Source of the DNA: Planctomycetota bacterium | GTDB lineage: Bacteria; Planctomycetota; UBA1135 | DNA length: 64,000 nucleotides | Direction: 5' to 3' | Assembly: GCA_021776925.1 (NCBI GenBank) | Contig: JAJFFB010000127.1 | Location: 48,681-112,680 of the forward strand | In this document: in pieces, positions 45,332 to 54,605 of the stretch | How positions within the stretch are numbered: position 1 is the stretch's first letter | Layout: each line of letters starts with the position of its first letter | Notes under the pieces: model-generated | Databases searched by the model: none | The model's input: only the letters and a program-made list of their open reading frames with translations | What the model was told of the DNA's origin: nothing | Made by a program: the position numbers and the translations under genes

Positions 45332-47191
45332 ATGCTGGGTAGCCTTCCTGTCATTCTGGGCCTGCTGATGGGCGCACCATTGGCGACCGCCCAGGACCCC
45401 CCCCACAACCAGGACAATGGCATTTCCTGCACGACTTGCCACGTCTTCGATTTCTTCTTCCAGACCGACCCAGACACCACGTGTCTGTCGTGCCACAACC
45501 CGCTCGGGGTGATTCCGGTGACCACCCACGGGACGGCCGGGAATGCTTTGCAGTGCATCACCTGTCACGATCCACACACTCAGGAGCAGGAAGCCGCACA
45601 CGGTTCTACCTATTCAAAACTGATTCGAACCCTGGTCGCCACCCCGTTCAGCGGCGACCGGCCGGTCAAGTTGATGGCATCGAGCGGTCCGCACTCCTTT
45701 GCCGACGGCGATGGCGAATACGACGGCATCTGCGAGGTGTGCCACACCCAGACCGACTATCACCGCAACAATCCGACCGGCAACCATGAGCACAACGTTG
45801 CCAAGCGCTGCACCGCGTGTCATATCCACGGCGCCGGTTTCCTGCCGGTGGGCGGCGACTGTCTTGACTGCCACAACCAAGAGCAACCGCCGGCGGGTCT
45901 GTACCGACGCCAGGTGGTCGAGAACATGGGCGACGGCGGCGGAGATTTCATTCGTGCAGCGCACCACGTCAACGACCTTTCTGGCACCGAAATCGTCACC
46001 GGCGGAGACTGCATCGTGTGTCACGATCAGTCGCGTCACCAGGCCAATCAGGATCCAGGTGTTTATCTGAACGATCCTGACGGCGGACCTCCGCACACCT
46101 ACACCGGCAGTTCCGGCGGCATGGCGGTTGAATTCTGCGTCGCCTGTCACGACGACGACGCCCAGGGCGGCAACCTGCAGCCATTCTCGTCGGGCCGTTC
46201 GCCTGTCAATATCGACCAGCACTGGTCGAACCCGGCCAAGCACGGCGAAGCTGCGGTCGGCGTTGCCTGTCTCGACTGCCACGCCAACGGGCACGGCGGC
46301 GACAACCCGTCGATGCAGCTCAATATGGAAGAACTGTTGTGCCTCAGCTGCCACACCCTCAGCTACGGCATCACCGATATCGAGGGCGAGTTTGCCAAGG
46401 CCTGGCACCACCCGGTCGAAGCCCAGTCCGGCACGCACGCCATCGGCGAAGATCCGTACACCATGGCGCGCCACGTCGAATGCGCGGACTGCCACAACCC
46501 GCATGCGGCCAATCTTGATCTGACTTCGCTGCCGCCCGCCACTCCCGGCGGCATGCTCGGGGTCTCCGGCATCGACGGCAGCGGCAATCTGCTCGCCGCG
46601 GCTGCCAATGGCTACGAGGTCTGCTACAAGTGCCACGCCGCCACAAATCCCGGATCGGCGGCGCTGCCCCGCATCGAGATCGAAACCGACGTCAGCGTCG
46701 AATTTGACCCAGGACGCGCTTCCTACCACCCAATCGAGGCGGCGGGCAAGAACGCGATCGTGCCGAGCCTGATGGCGGGCTGGAGCGAGGATTCGATCGT
46801 TCGTTGCGAAAACTGCCATGCCGGCGACAGCGACATCCGCGGGCCGCACGGTTCCAGTCACCGCTGGATCTTGAAGGAGAACTACACCGTCACCGACGAA
46901 TGGCCGGAGTTCCCCTTCACCTACGCACTTTGCTACACCTGCCACGACCGGGACTCGATCCTGAATAACGATTCCTTCCCGTTGCACTACAAGCACGTGG
47001 TCCTGGAACAGGCTCCGTGTTCGGCTTGCCACGATGCGCACGGATCCAGCAACACCCACCTGATCAATTTCCGCAGCGATCTGGTCACCCCCAACGGCAA
47101 TGGGGATCTGTCGTTCCAGGACGACGGCGACCTCAAGGGCACTTGCAACCTCCATTGCCACGGTAAACCCCACATCGACAGGAAGTACTAA
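45332..47191 (+). CDS. exported multiheme c-type cytochrome (15 CXXCH plus one CX3CH)
   Basis: Counted CTTCH, CLSCH, CITCH, CEVCH, CTACH, CLDCH, CIVCH, CVACH, CLDCH, CLSCH, CADCH, CYKCH, CENCH, CYTCH, CSACH and CNLHCH; signal peptide MLGSLPVILGLLMGAPLATAQ. Confidence 0.93.
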   Translation: MLGSLPVILGLLMGAPLATAQDPPHNQDNGISCTTCHVFDFFFQTDPDTTCLSCHNPLGVIPVTTHGTAGNALQCITCHDPHTQEQEAAHGSTYSKLIRTLVATPFSGDRPVKLMASSGPHSFADGDGEYDGICEVCHTQTDYHRNNPTGNHEHNVAKRCTACHIHGAGFLPVGGDCLDCHNQEQPPAGLYRRQVVENMGDGGGDFIRAAHHVNDLSGTEIVTGGDCIVCHDQSRHQANQDPGVYLNDPDGGPPHTYTGSSGGMAVEFCVACHDDDAQGGNLQPFSSGRSPVNIDQHWSNPAKHGEAAVGVACLDCHANGHGGDNPSMQLNMEELLCLSCHTLSYGITDIEGEFAKAWHHPVEAQSGTHAIGEDPYTMARHVECADCHNPHAANLDLTSLPPATPGGMLGVSGIDGSGNLLAAAANGYEVCYKCHAATNPGSAALPRIEIETDVSVEFDPGRASYHPIEAAGKNAIVPSLMAGWSEDSIVRCENCHAGDSDIRGPHGSSHRWILKENYTVTDEWPEFPFTYALCYTCHDRDSILNNDSFPLHYKHVVLEQAPCSACHDAHGSSNTHLINFRSDLVTPNGNGDLSFQDDGDLKGTCNLHCHGKPHIDRKY

Positions 47192-47193
47192 CG

Positions 47194-48066
47194 ATGCAAC
47201 GATTCTCACTGATCATCGTTCTTGCGGTTTTGGTCGTCGTCGGCGGCTCGATGGCTCCCAGCGGGGCTGCGGTCCGCGCCGGCCTTTTCTACCCATCCAG
47301 CGCCGCGCGTCTGGCTGGCTTCAGCACCGGTGGCGGCGACCTGCTGCTGATGAGCTTTCCGCAGGAAGACCTCCTGCGCCTGGTCAACGACCAGGGCCAA
47401 TTGGTGCGCGAATTCATCGAAGTGCGGCAACCAGTGGGCCTGGCGATCAGCACCGACCGCGTTTACGTGGGTTCTTCCAAGACCGGAGCGGTCGAGATCT
47501 ATGATCTGCAAGGAGCAGCTCTGGGGCACCTGGGTGCCGGCACCGGCGAATTCGGCCGGCCGACCGATATCGAGGTCTCGCCCCTCAGCGGCGAGATCTA
47601 CGTCGTCGACGCCTCCCGTCAGGAGATCCGCATTTTCGACCCGCTCAGCTTGTTGCAGGTCGGCGTTCTGGGCGATGGTTACCTGACCAGGCCGGCCAGC
47701 CTTGACATCGCTGCCGACGGCAGCGTGTTGGTAGGCGACCTGATTCAAGGCAGCGTCGAGGAGTTCGACCAGGCGGGTATGTACCGCGGCTCCTTCACTA
47801 CTGCCGGGCACGCAGACGCCGAGACCAGGCGGCCGACCGGCATCACCCGCGACCAGTTCGGCAGGGTCTATGTCAGCGACGCACTGCTCAACAAAGTGGT
47901 GGTCTACGAAACCGATGGCACCTTCATCACCACCTTGGGCAGTTATGGTTCCGGTCCAGGTTTGATGCGCAATCCGCTCGACACCTGGGTCAGCCCCAGT
48001 AACGGCTTGGTGGTGGTCGCCGATCTCGGAGACCGCGAGGTCGAGGTGTTTCCGGCGGTTCCCTGA
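47194..48066 (+). CDS. secreted NHL-repeat / six-bladed beta-propeller protein
   Basis: GTGEFGRPTDIEVSPLSGEIYVVDASRQEIRIFD; DQFGRVYVSDALLNKVVVYETDGTFITTLGSYGSGPGLMRNP. Confidence 0.88.
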   Translation: MQRFSLIIVLAVLVVVGGSMAPSGAAVRAGLFYPSSAARLAGFSTGGGDLLLMSFPQEDLLRLVNDQGQLVREFIEVRQPVGLAISTDRVYVGSSKTGAVEIYDLQGAALGHLGAGTGEFGRPTDIEVSPLSGEIYVVDASRQEIRIFDPLSLLQVGVLGDGYLTRPASLDIAADGSVLVGDLIQGSVEEFDQAGMYRGSFTTAGHADAETRRPTGITRDQFGRVYVSDALLNKVVVYETDGTFITTLGSYGSGPGLMRNPLDTWVSPSNGLVVVADLGDREVEVFPAVP

Positions 48067-48212
48067 AGCGCGCGAACGGATTCACTCCCTGGTCGGCCGG
48101 GCAATCAGCAGACGATCGCTCCCTGCTCGGACATTGGAATCCTGGTAAGCGAGCGCAGCTGGGGCTTGCAACGCTTTCATCAAACCGCCGGGTCTGATCG
48201 CGAAGAATCCCT

Positions 48213-48566
48213 TCACGTTTTTCTATCCGATCCTCCGGGTCGTGTGACGACCGCGGCGCGGATCAGGTCAACCAAGGCCTGATCCGGGAGATGACTCAGA
48301 CTGGCCAATCTTACGTGGCGCTTAGATTTTCCTTCGCCGCGCAGCAATCCCTGAGGATCGGACAGCAGGACTCCGTGGATGAAGCCCAGTTCCACTTCTT
48401 CACCCTTCATGGCAATCTGGCATACCGCGCCCTTGACCCGGCCTCCGAGCTCGGGCAGATGATAGGAGAGCCCGTCCCAAACCTCGCTCTCTATCGCTTC
48501 GGGCGCCGCTTCGCGGACCAGGATGCGTAGCGCTTCGACCAGGCGCTGGCTGTCACTCAGGTTCAT
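48213..48566 (-). CDS. DUF1801-like protein
   Basis: MNLSDSQRLVEALRILVREAAPEAIESEVWDGLSYHL...KGEEVELGFIHGVLL. Confidence 0.65.
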   Translation of the reverse strand: MNLSDSQRLVEALRILVREAAPEAIESEVWDGLSYHLPELGGRVKGAVCQIAMKGEEVELGFIHGVLLSDPQGLLRGEGKSKRHVRLASLSHLPDQALVDLIRAAVVTRPGGSDRKT

Positions 48567-48914
48567 CGGGATCCTCAGGATCCTCGCGAATCTGAACCGG
48601 TGGTTCGTGAACGACCGCGCCGACGTGATCCTCAAGGCCAAGCGGGAAGAAAAACTTGTAGAAGAAATAAACCGCCAACAGGAAACAACTGAAGGTTGGA
48701 TAAGAAGGGAAAAAAGCGAAGGCAATTCCAAGGGCCAGAGCCAGGCTCCTGCCAAAGTGGAATGGGGCTGGAGTCGCTGACGCAGGGGCCTGATGCAACG
48801 GGGAAGTCATCGTCTTCACATCCTATCTCGTTACTGGGCAAGGTTTATGAGGCAATCCGCTTCGCTTTCGGCAAAATTCCAGTTTTTGATTACAGTGTAT
48901 ACTGAGGCCAATCC

Positions 48915-49931
48915 ATGAAATCCCCCCTGCTGTTTGTTTCGTCCCTGCTTTTGTCCTTGCTCTGCGCTGGTTCCTTGGCAGCCCAGACGGTTTACGACCA
49001 CTTTGACGACGGCGACCGTGACGGTCCGCAATGGGATTTCCCAGAGTTCCTCGAGCAGAACTTCACCGAAGCCAACAGCCTGCACATCGTCGATGGCCCA
49101 CCCAGCCAGGTGCACGCCAACATGACTTCGACTCAGCACTTCCGCGGCGATTTTGAAATCTTGATGGACTGGCGGGAATTCTCATCGAGCGCGACTTCCT
49201 TCGTCATGAACGAGCCTGGATTCGGCATCGACATCCAAGCCGCCGACGGCGGTGACTGGGCGGCGATCACTCGTCGCGGTGGCCCCAATGGCGGGCATAT
49301 CGATTCCGAGGCCGCCATCGGCGGAAGCATGCACTGGGGCGACTCACTGGGAACCAACGATCCTGACGGACTGTTCAAGGTAACGCGCGTCGGCGACGTC
49401 ATCGAAACCTGGTACGACCTCGGCGGTGGCTGGGTCAAGCAGTACACATTCCCCAACGCCTTTACCAGCGACGTGCGCATTCAATCCAGCTCCTACACCG
49501 GCGACAACGGCACCTTCCACGCCGCCAGTGATTATTTCAGTTTTGTCGGCACCGAGATGTTCCCCAACGTCGGTATCCAGATCAATGGTTCCGATGGTCC
49601 GGTCACGGTTGCCCAGGGGACTGCGGTTGAACTCACGGTGTCGATGAGTCCCAACCTCCTCGCCGGCCGCAGCGGCGACTGGTTCAGCTGGGCCTTCACC
49701 CCCTTCGGTCTTTACTGGCTGGACGGGAGCGGCAACTGGGTTCCGTCCCTGATCCCGATATTGGGGTTTCAAGGCGCCTTCCGCAACCTGCCCTCCTACA
49801 CCACCCTCGACACCTCACAACTGCCGCTCGGAGACTACGAGTTCTTCTTTGCGGTTGACCCGATCGCCAACGGAACCCCCGACGAGGTCGACGGCTTCCG
49901 CTGGGACGTCGTGCACCTGAAAGTGCAGTAG
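48915..49931 (+). CDS. secreted protein of unknown function (LamG/DUF1349-like N-terminal half)
   Basis: Signal peptide MKSPLLFVSSLLLSLLCAGSLAAQ; TVYDHFDDGDRDGPQWDF... Confidence 0.6.
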   Translation: MKSPLLFVSSLLLSLLCAGSLAAQTVYDHFDDGDRDGPQWDFPEFLEQNFTEANSLHIVDGPPSQVHANMTSTQHFRGDFEILMDWREFSSSATSFVMNEPGFGIDIQAADGGDWAAITRRGGPNGGHIDSEAAIGGSMHWGDSLGTNDPDGLFKVTRVGDVIETWYDLGGGWVKQYTFPNAFTSDVRIQSSSYTGDNGTFHAASDYFSFVGTEMFPNVGIQINGSDGPVTVAQGTAVELTVSMSPNLLAGRSGDWFSWAFTPFGLYWLDGSGNWVPSLIPILGFQGAFRNLPSYTTLDTSQLPLGDYEFFFAVDPIANGTPDEVDGFRWDVVHLKVQ

Positions 49932-49940
49932 CTGCTCCCC

Positions 49941-52358
49941 ATGAGTTTTCGCCACCACACCCTCTGCCTGACCAGCAGCCTTGTTCTGGCTGTCTGCGCA
50001 CTCTCCTCTGCGGTTCCCTGCCAAAGCGGCAATTCTCTCCCCTTCATTGAGAATCAGGGCCAATGGAGCGGGAGCCACGGCTTTCTTGCCGCCCGCGGCC
50101 ATTCCATGGTCAAGGTCTACACCGATGGATTCGAGCTCATCCGCTTGGATCCCGGTTCCGCCCCCCCGGAAGTCCTGCGCCTCACCTTCATCGGTGGTGG
50201 CGAGAAAACTTCCTTGCACGGCAGGGAAGTGCAGCAGGCCTACTTCAACTACCATCCCGGCAAGGGCCAAGCCCCCGTCACGCGGGTCCGTGCCTGGCGT
50301 GGAGTGGATTATCGCGACCTTCATCCAGGGGTCCAGCTGTGGTTACGCTTCGAGGACGGCCTGTTGGAATACGACTTGGAGGTCCAATCGGAGGCCGCCC
50401 TGAGTCAAATCTCGATCCAATGCGATGGTGCCCGATCTATCGAACTCGCCGAGGACGGCGCGCTTTTGATTGCCATGGGCCAGGATCAGATCCGGCAAGC
50501 CCCCCCCTTGACTTGGATTCAAAATGCAGACGGCTCCCGCCGGCTGGTGTCCTGTTCTTATCGCATCCTCGGCGAACACCAATTCGGATTCGAGGTGATC
50601 GGATGGAACGGAGAAGGGAATCTAGTGATCGATCCCGGGCTGGAGTGGTCCACCTTCCTCGGTGGCTCCTCCCCCGACGTTGCCCTCGACGTGATCACCG
50701 ACCCCGCCGGGGTCATCTGGGTCGCGGGGGACACTTTCTCGGCAGATTTCCCTGCCTCCGCCGGCGCCTTGCAAGGGCCCTCGGATGCCTTCGTGGCCAG
50801 GTACGAAGCCGACGGCAGTCTTGCCTGGGCAAGCTACCTGGGCGGCAGCGGTGAAGAAGACGGGCAGGCTCTCGCCTTGGGACCCGGCGGTTCGGTCCTG
50901 GTCGCCGGCATAACCGGATCGCCGGACTTTCCAGTGACTGCTGGAACGCTGGACCAGACCTTTGTCAACGGCGAGGCATTCGTCGCCCGTCTTTCGGCGG
51001 ACGGAACTACGCTTGAGTGGGCCACCTTCCTCGGCGGAGGCCTGGGCGATGAGATCTGGGCCATGCAAAGCGATGCGAGCGGACAGATCACCCTCGCAGG
51101 ACAAACCGAGTCGGACGATTTCCCCACCACCGCTGGTGCCTATGACAGGATCTTCAACGGCAGTCCATGGGATCTTTTCATCACCCGGTTCGATGCCACA
51201 GCTGAGAACATTCTCTGGTCGACCTTGATCGGCGGATCTGCCCAGGAAGAAATCCGAGATCTCGCGGTCGACTCTGCGGGCAACGTCACCGCAGGGGGTT
51301 GGACCAGTTCATCCGATTTCCCGACCACCCCGGGTGCCTACTCCCAGACTTTTCTCGGCGGCGGCAGCAATCAGGAAGATGGGGTGGTGTTTCAAGTGAG
51401 TGCGGACGGCTCCGATCTGAACTGGTCGACCTTCCTCGGCGGGACCGATGAAGATGAGGTCCTCGGTCTGGTTTTGGATGCCAATGAAAACGTGGTCCTT
51501 AGCGGGTGGACCTCCTCAACCGATTTCCCGCTGGCTCCTGGCTCGTACGATGTGAGTGCCAACGGAGACAAGGACGCCTTCCTTGCCGCCCTCAGCAGCG
51601 ATGGCTCAACCCTTATCTATGGGAGCATGTTCGGGGGTTCCGGCCTCGATGAAGCCCAGGCCTTGACCTTGAACGGAAGCGGCGCGGCCATTCTGGCTGG
51701 CAACACCGCGTCGGCGGATCTGCCGGTCACGCTGGGGTGCTACGACTCCGTGTACAACGGCGGCGGTTTCGGCGCGGATGCCTTTGTGGCGGTTATCGAC
51801 ATGGGTCTGAATGGAAGGAGGGATTTGATTTACACCACCTATTTCGGAGGAGCTGGCGGAATCGACGCCATTCAAGGCCTGGCCACCACTCCGAGCGGGA
51901 GTGCGATCCTGGCGGGCTTTACTTCATCAGATGATTTTCATACCACCCCGGGCGCCGCGATGGAGAATCCTGGTGGCAGTGTCGATGCCTTTCTCAGCGT
52001 GCTCGACCTTGCTCCTGGTCCGATTTTGTCGCAGACCACCTTGTTCCGTGGCCAGACTGCGGATCTTACCGTGATCAACCTCGCCAGCGGCGAAACCGTC
52101 CACTTCGTCTACAGCCTGGCGGGCCAGGGCAACGGCCCGTGCGTGTCCCAACTCGGAGGCCTGTGTCTGGACGTGCGATCGCCCGTGACGGTACTCGGCC
52201 AGGCCGACGCCGATGCCGGAGGTACCGCCGTTTTCGCGGCCATGATTCCGAACAACGCGCCCTTGGTGCCGGTCACAACCCAGGCCCTGGTGGTGCGCGG
52301 AACTGCCGGTGGGCAAAGCGTCAAATCCAACCCGGTCAACGACTTCATCCGGCCATAG
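49941..52358 (+). CDS. secreted SBBP-repeat beta-propeller protein
   Basis: N-term FIENQGQW; repeats WSTFLGGSSPDVALDVITDPAGVIWVAGDTFSADFP, WASYLGGSGEEDGQALALGPGGSVLVAGITGSPDFP, etc. Confidence 0.9.
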   Translation: MSFRHHTLCLTSSLVLAVCALSSAVPCQSGNSLPFIENQGQWSGSHGFLAARGHSMVKVYTDGFELIRLDPGSAPPEVLRLTFIGGGEKTSLHGREVQQAYFNYHPGKGQAPVTRVRAWRGVDYRDLHPGVQLWLRFEDGLLEYDLEVQSEAALSQISIQCDGARSIELAEDGALLIAMGQDQIRQAPPLTWIQNADGSRRLVSCSYRILGEHQFGFEVIGWNGEGNLVIDPGLEWSTFLGGSSPDVALDVITDPAGVIWVAGDTFSADFPASAGALQGPSDAFVARYEADGSLAWASYLGGSGEEDGQALALGPGGSVLVAGITGSPDFPVTAGTLDQTFVNGEAFVARLSADGTTLEWATFLGGGLGDEIWAMQSDASGQITLAGQTESDDFPTTAGAYDRIFNGSPWDLFITRFDATAENILWSTLIGGSAQEEIRDLAVDSAGNVTAGGWTSSSDFPTTPGAYSQTFLGGGSNQEDGVVFQVSADGSDLNWSTFLGGTDEDEVLGLVLDANENVVLSGWTSSTDFPLAPGSYDVSANGDKDAFLAALSSDGSTLIYGSMFGGSGLDEAQALTLNGSGAAILAGNTASADLPVTLGCYDSVYNGGGFGADAFVAVIDMGLNGRRDLIYTTYFGGAGGIDAIQGLATTPSGSAILAGFTSSDDFHTTPGAAMENPGGSVDAFLSVLDLAPGPILSQTTLFRGQTADLTVINLASGETVHFVYSLAGQGNGPCVSQLGGLCLDVRSPVTVLGQADADAGGTAVFAAMIPNNAPLVPVTTQALVVRGTAGGQSVKSNPVNDFIRP

Positions 52359-53037
52359 TTTCCTGGAACGCACAGTGGTCGGCCGCGAGCACACACCCGT
52401 TGCAGTGGGGTTTGCTGTTCTTGCACAGAGTCTGGCCGTGATGGCGCAGCAGGCGGTGCAGTGAAACCAATGGAATGAAATCCGCAAGGTCGGCGTCGGC
52501 GGTCGCAGCGCGAACGCTGCGATAGCTCTGGTCATAGCTCTTGCCTTCTTTTCCGTAGCCTATGCGCAAAAGCACCCGTAGGCCATTGGAGTCCAGCGCC
52601 AAAATGGGGAAGGTGTGAGTCAAGAGGAGGAACTTTTCGGCACCTGGTTTGCCGATCATCGGAAACCACATGAGTTCGCGCAGCGCTTGTTTCAGAGGCA
52701 ACATGAGGACCTGCCCCAGGTCGCCGGCCCATTGCTCCAGCACGCGCTTCCCGGATTCCTGCATGCGAACGGCGCGCAATTTCACCGCCACGCCGCCTCC
52801 GAGAGCCGCGATGCCCTCGAGCCGGCTGAGCGACGCCGCTACCAGGTCTGCAGCAGCCAGGCCGACTTGATCGCGGAGGGCTGTAAAGGCGGCCGCGCGT
52901 TTGCGGTCGTTGGCGAGATAGGCAACCTGCTCCCACAGGATCATCTCAAAGGGTCCGTGCAGATTCAGTGGCGGAAGCGAGCCGTGCTGCTTGTCCAACA
53001 GGGCGCGGATCAGGTGCAGAGGAGGAGGTGCTGCCAT
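52345..53037 (-). CDS. endonuclease III-like HhH-GPD protein with [4Fe-4S] motif
   Basis: C-terminal CKNSKPHCNGCVLAADHC = C-x6-C-x2-C-x5-C. Confidence 0.8.
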   Translation of the reverse strand: MAAPPPLHLIRALLDKQHGSLPPLNLHGPFEMILWEQVAYLANDRKRAAAFTALRDQVGLAAADLVAASLSRLEGIAALGGGVAVKLRAVRMQESGKRVLEQWAGDLGQVLMLPLKQALRELMWFPMIGKPGAEKFLLLTHTFPILALDSNGLRVLLRIGYGKEGKSYDQSYRSVRAATADADLADFIPLVSLHRLLRHHGQTLCKNSKPHCNGCVLAADHCAFQETMAG

Positions 53038-53177
53038 GATTGAATTCGGCGCGCAGTCTTTATGTCCCCCACCACGGCCAGGTGAAGTTGAGCAAGGAGA
53101 CCTTCATCCTAGCTAGGGTCAGCTAGCAATGCTATTTCCTGGGTCCGCAATGGTGGATCCAGGACTAGAATGCCTTG

Positions 53178-54578
53178 ATGCTATTTCTTCCGCTGTTGCT
53201 GACCACCTGCTTTGCGTCCTATGCCGCCCCCGATGCTGCGCCGGCGCAGAAAGAAGCCGACGCCATCGTCGAGCCGGGTCGGCGGGCACCAGGCGGCAAG
53301 GTCCTGGAATGGAAATCCGACGAGGACAAGACCTATTGGTATCGCGTTCCCGAAAAAATCAGTGAGAAGAAGCCGCCGGCCTTGATCCTGATGCTCCATG
53401 GCACCGGCCTTCCCTGGGGATGGGCCTTCTGGAACTATCCCATCGCCACTGGCCAGTTCCGCGGCGATGACATCGTGGTCGCGCCCGAGGGAATGACTCC
53501 AGGTGCCAACAACACCTTCAATTTCGTTCAGTCCAAAAACGACGGCGATCACATCGCCGGACTCATCCGTTTCTTCAAGAGCAAGTATCCGATCGGCAGG
53601 GTCTACCTCTACGGCCACAGCCAGGGTGCTTTTTTCTGCTACTGGTTCGCCGGCGAATACCCCGAACTCATCGACGGCATCGTCGCCCACGCCGGCAACG
53701 TGCTCAGCGTGAATCACTCCCAGCTGGCCAAGGACAAGGTGGCGATCGGAATCCTCCACGGCAAGGCCGACGCCGTGGTCACCGTCGAGTGCGCCTATCG
53801 CACCAACGAGATCTACCTCAAAGAGGGCTACAAAAAGGTCAAGCTCTACGTCGTCGAAGGCCTCACAGCGAAGTCCGGCCACTGGCCTCTTCCTTTCCAG
53901 GTCGGCGAGATGTTCGAATGGCTGGATTCGGTATCGGTCGCCACTCCCGGACAGGCTCTGGCGGTGGTCGAAAAGGAACTCCAGGGTGAAGATCCCGATC
54001 TGGCGCTGATCGCCGAATCTCTGCGCCAGAGCCAGAGCCTGCTCAAGCGCTACAAAGAGGACGACCGCGAGGAACTGCAATCCAAGCTGGCCACCTATCA
54101 AGGGTTCATGCAACAGGCCCGTGCCGAGCATGAAGCGAGCTTGCTCGAGACCGCCGGGGTCGTCAAATCAAAGACTCCATTCGCACCCTGGGTCGAACAC
54201 TTCCGCGCTGTGGATGCGGCATTTGCCGAGGACCCGGCATGGAAGAAGTCCATGAAGAAAGCGCGCACCCTCGCCGCCAAGCATCACAAGCAGGTCGAAA
54301 AGGCACTGAGCGGCCTCGGCGTCAACAACCGCAAGGCCTTCGCTGCCGGCTACGAGGCCTTGGAGCAGGGTTTTCTGTCGCGGCGCTACGCCGAGTTGGA
54401 GAGCCGCATTCTCAAGCTGGCCGAAAATCCCCCCAAGGGCGTCGAGACCGCACAGATTAACGCCTTGCGCGATCTGATTGAGACGCGCAAGGTGGACCTG
54501 TCCAAGGGTGCCAACGCCGCCGTTTCGATCACCAGCAAGGCCGTCGATCTGTTTCGCGCCAAGCATCCAGGCTCCTAG
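53178..54578 (+). CDS. secreted alpha/beta hydrolase (esterase-like)
   Basis: PALILMLHGTGLPWG...RVYLYGHSQGAFFCYWFAGEYPELIDGIVAHAGN (GHSQG nucleophile elbow). Confidence 0.85.
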   Translation: MLFLPLLLTTCFASYAAPDAAPAQKEADAIVEPGRRAPGGKVLEWKSDEDKTYWYRVPEKISEKKPPALILMLHGTGLPWGWAFWNYPIATGQFRGDDIVVAPEGMTPGANNTFNFVQSKNDGDHIAGLIRFFKSKYPIGRVYLYGHSQGAFFCYWFAGEYPELIDGIVAHAGNVLSVNHSQLAKDKVAIGILHGKADAVVTVECAYRTNEIYLKEGYKKVKLYVVEGLTAKSGHWPLPFQVGEMFEWLDSVSVATPGQALAVVEKELQGEDPDLALIAESLRQSQSLLKRYKEDDREELQSKLATYQGFMQQARAEHEASLLETAGVVKSKTPFAPWVEHFRAVDAAFAEDPAWKKSMKKARTLAAKHHKQVEKALSGLGVNNRKAFAAGYEALEQGFLSRRYAELESRILKLAENPPKGVETAQINALRDLIETRKVDLSKGANAAVSITSKAVDLFRAKHPGS

Positions 54579-54605
54579 CCGCCCCCCCCCTGAATCGTTT
54601 CACGC

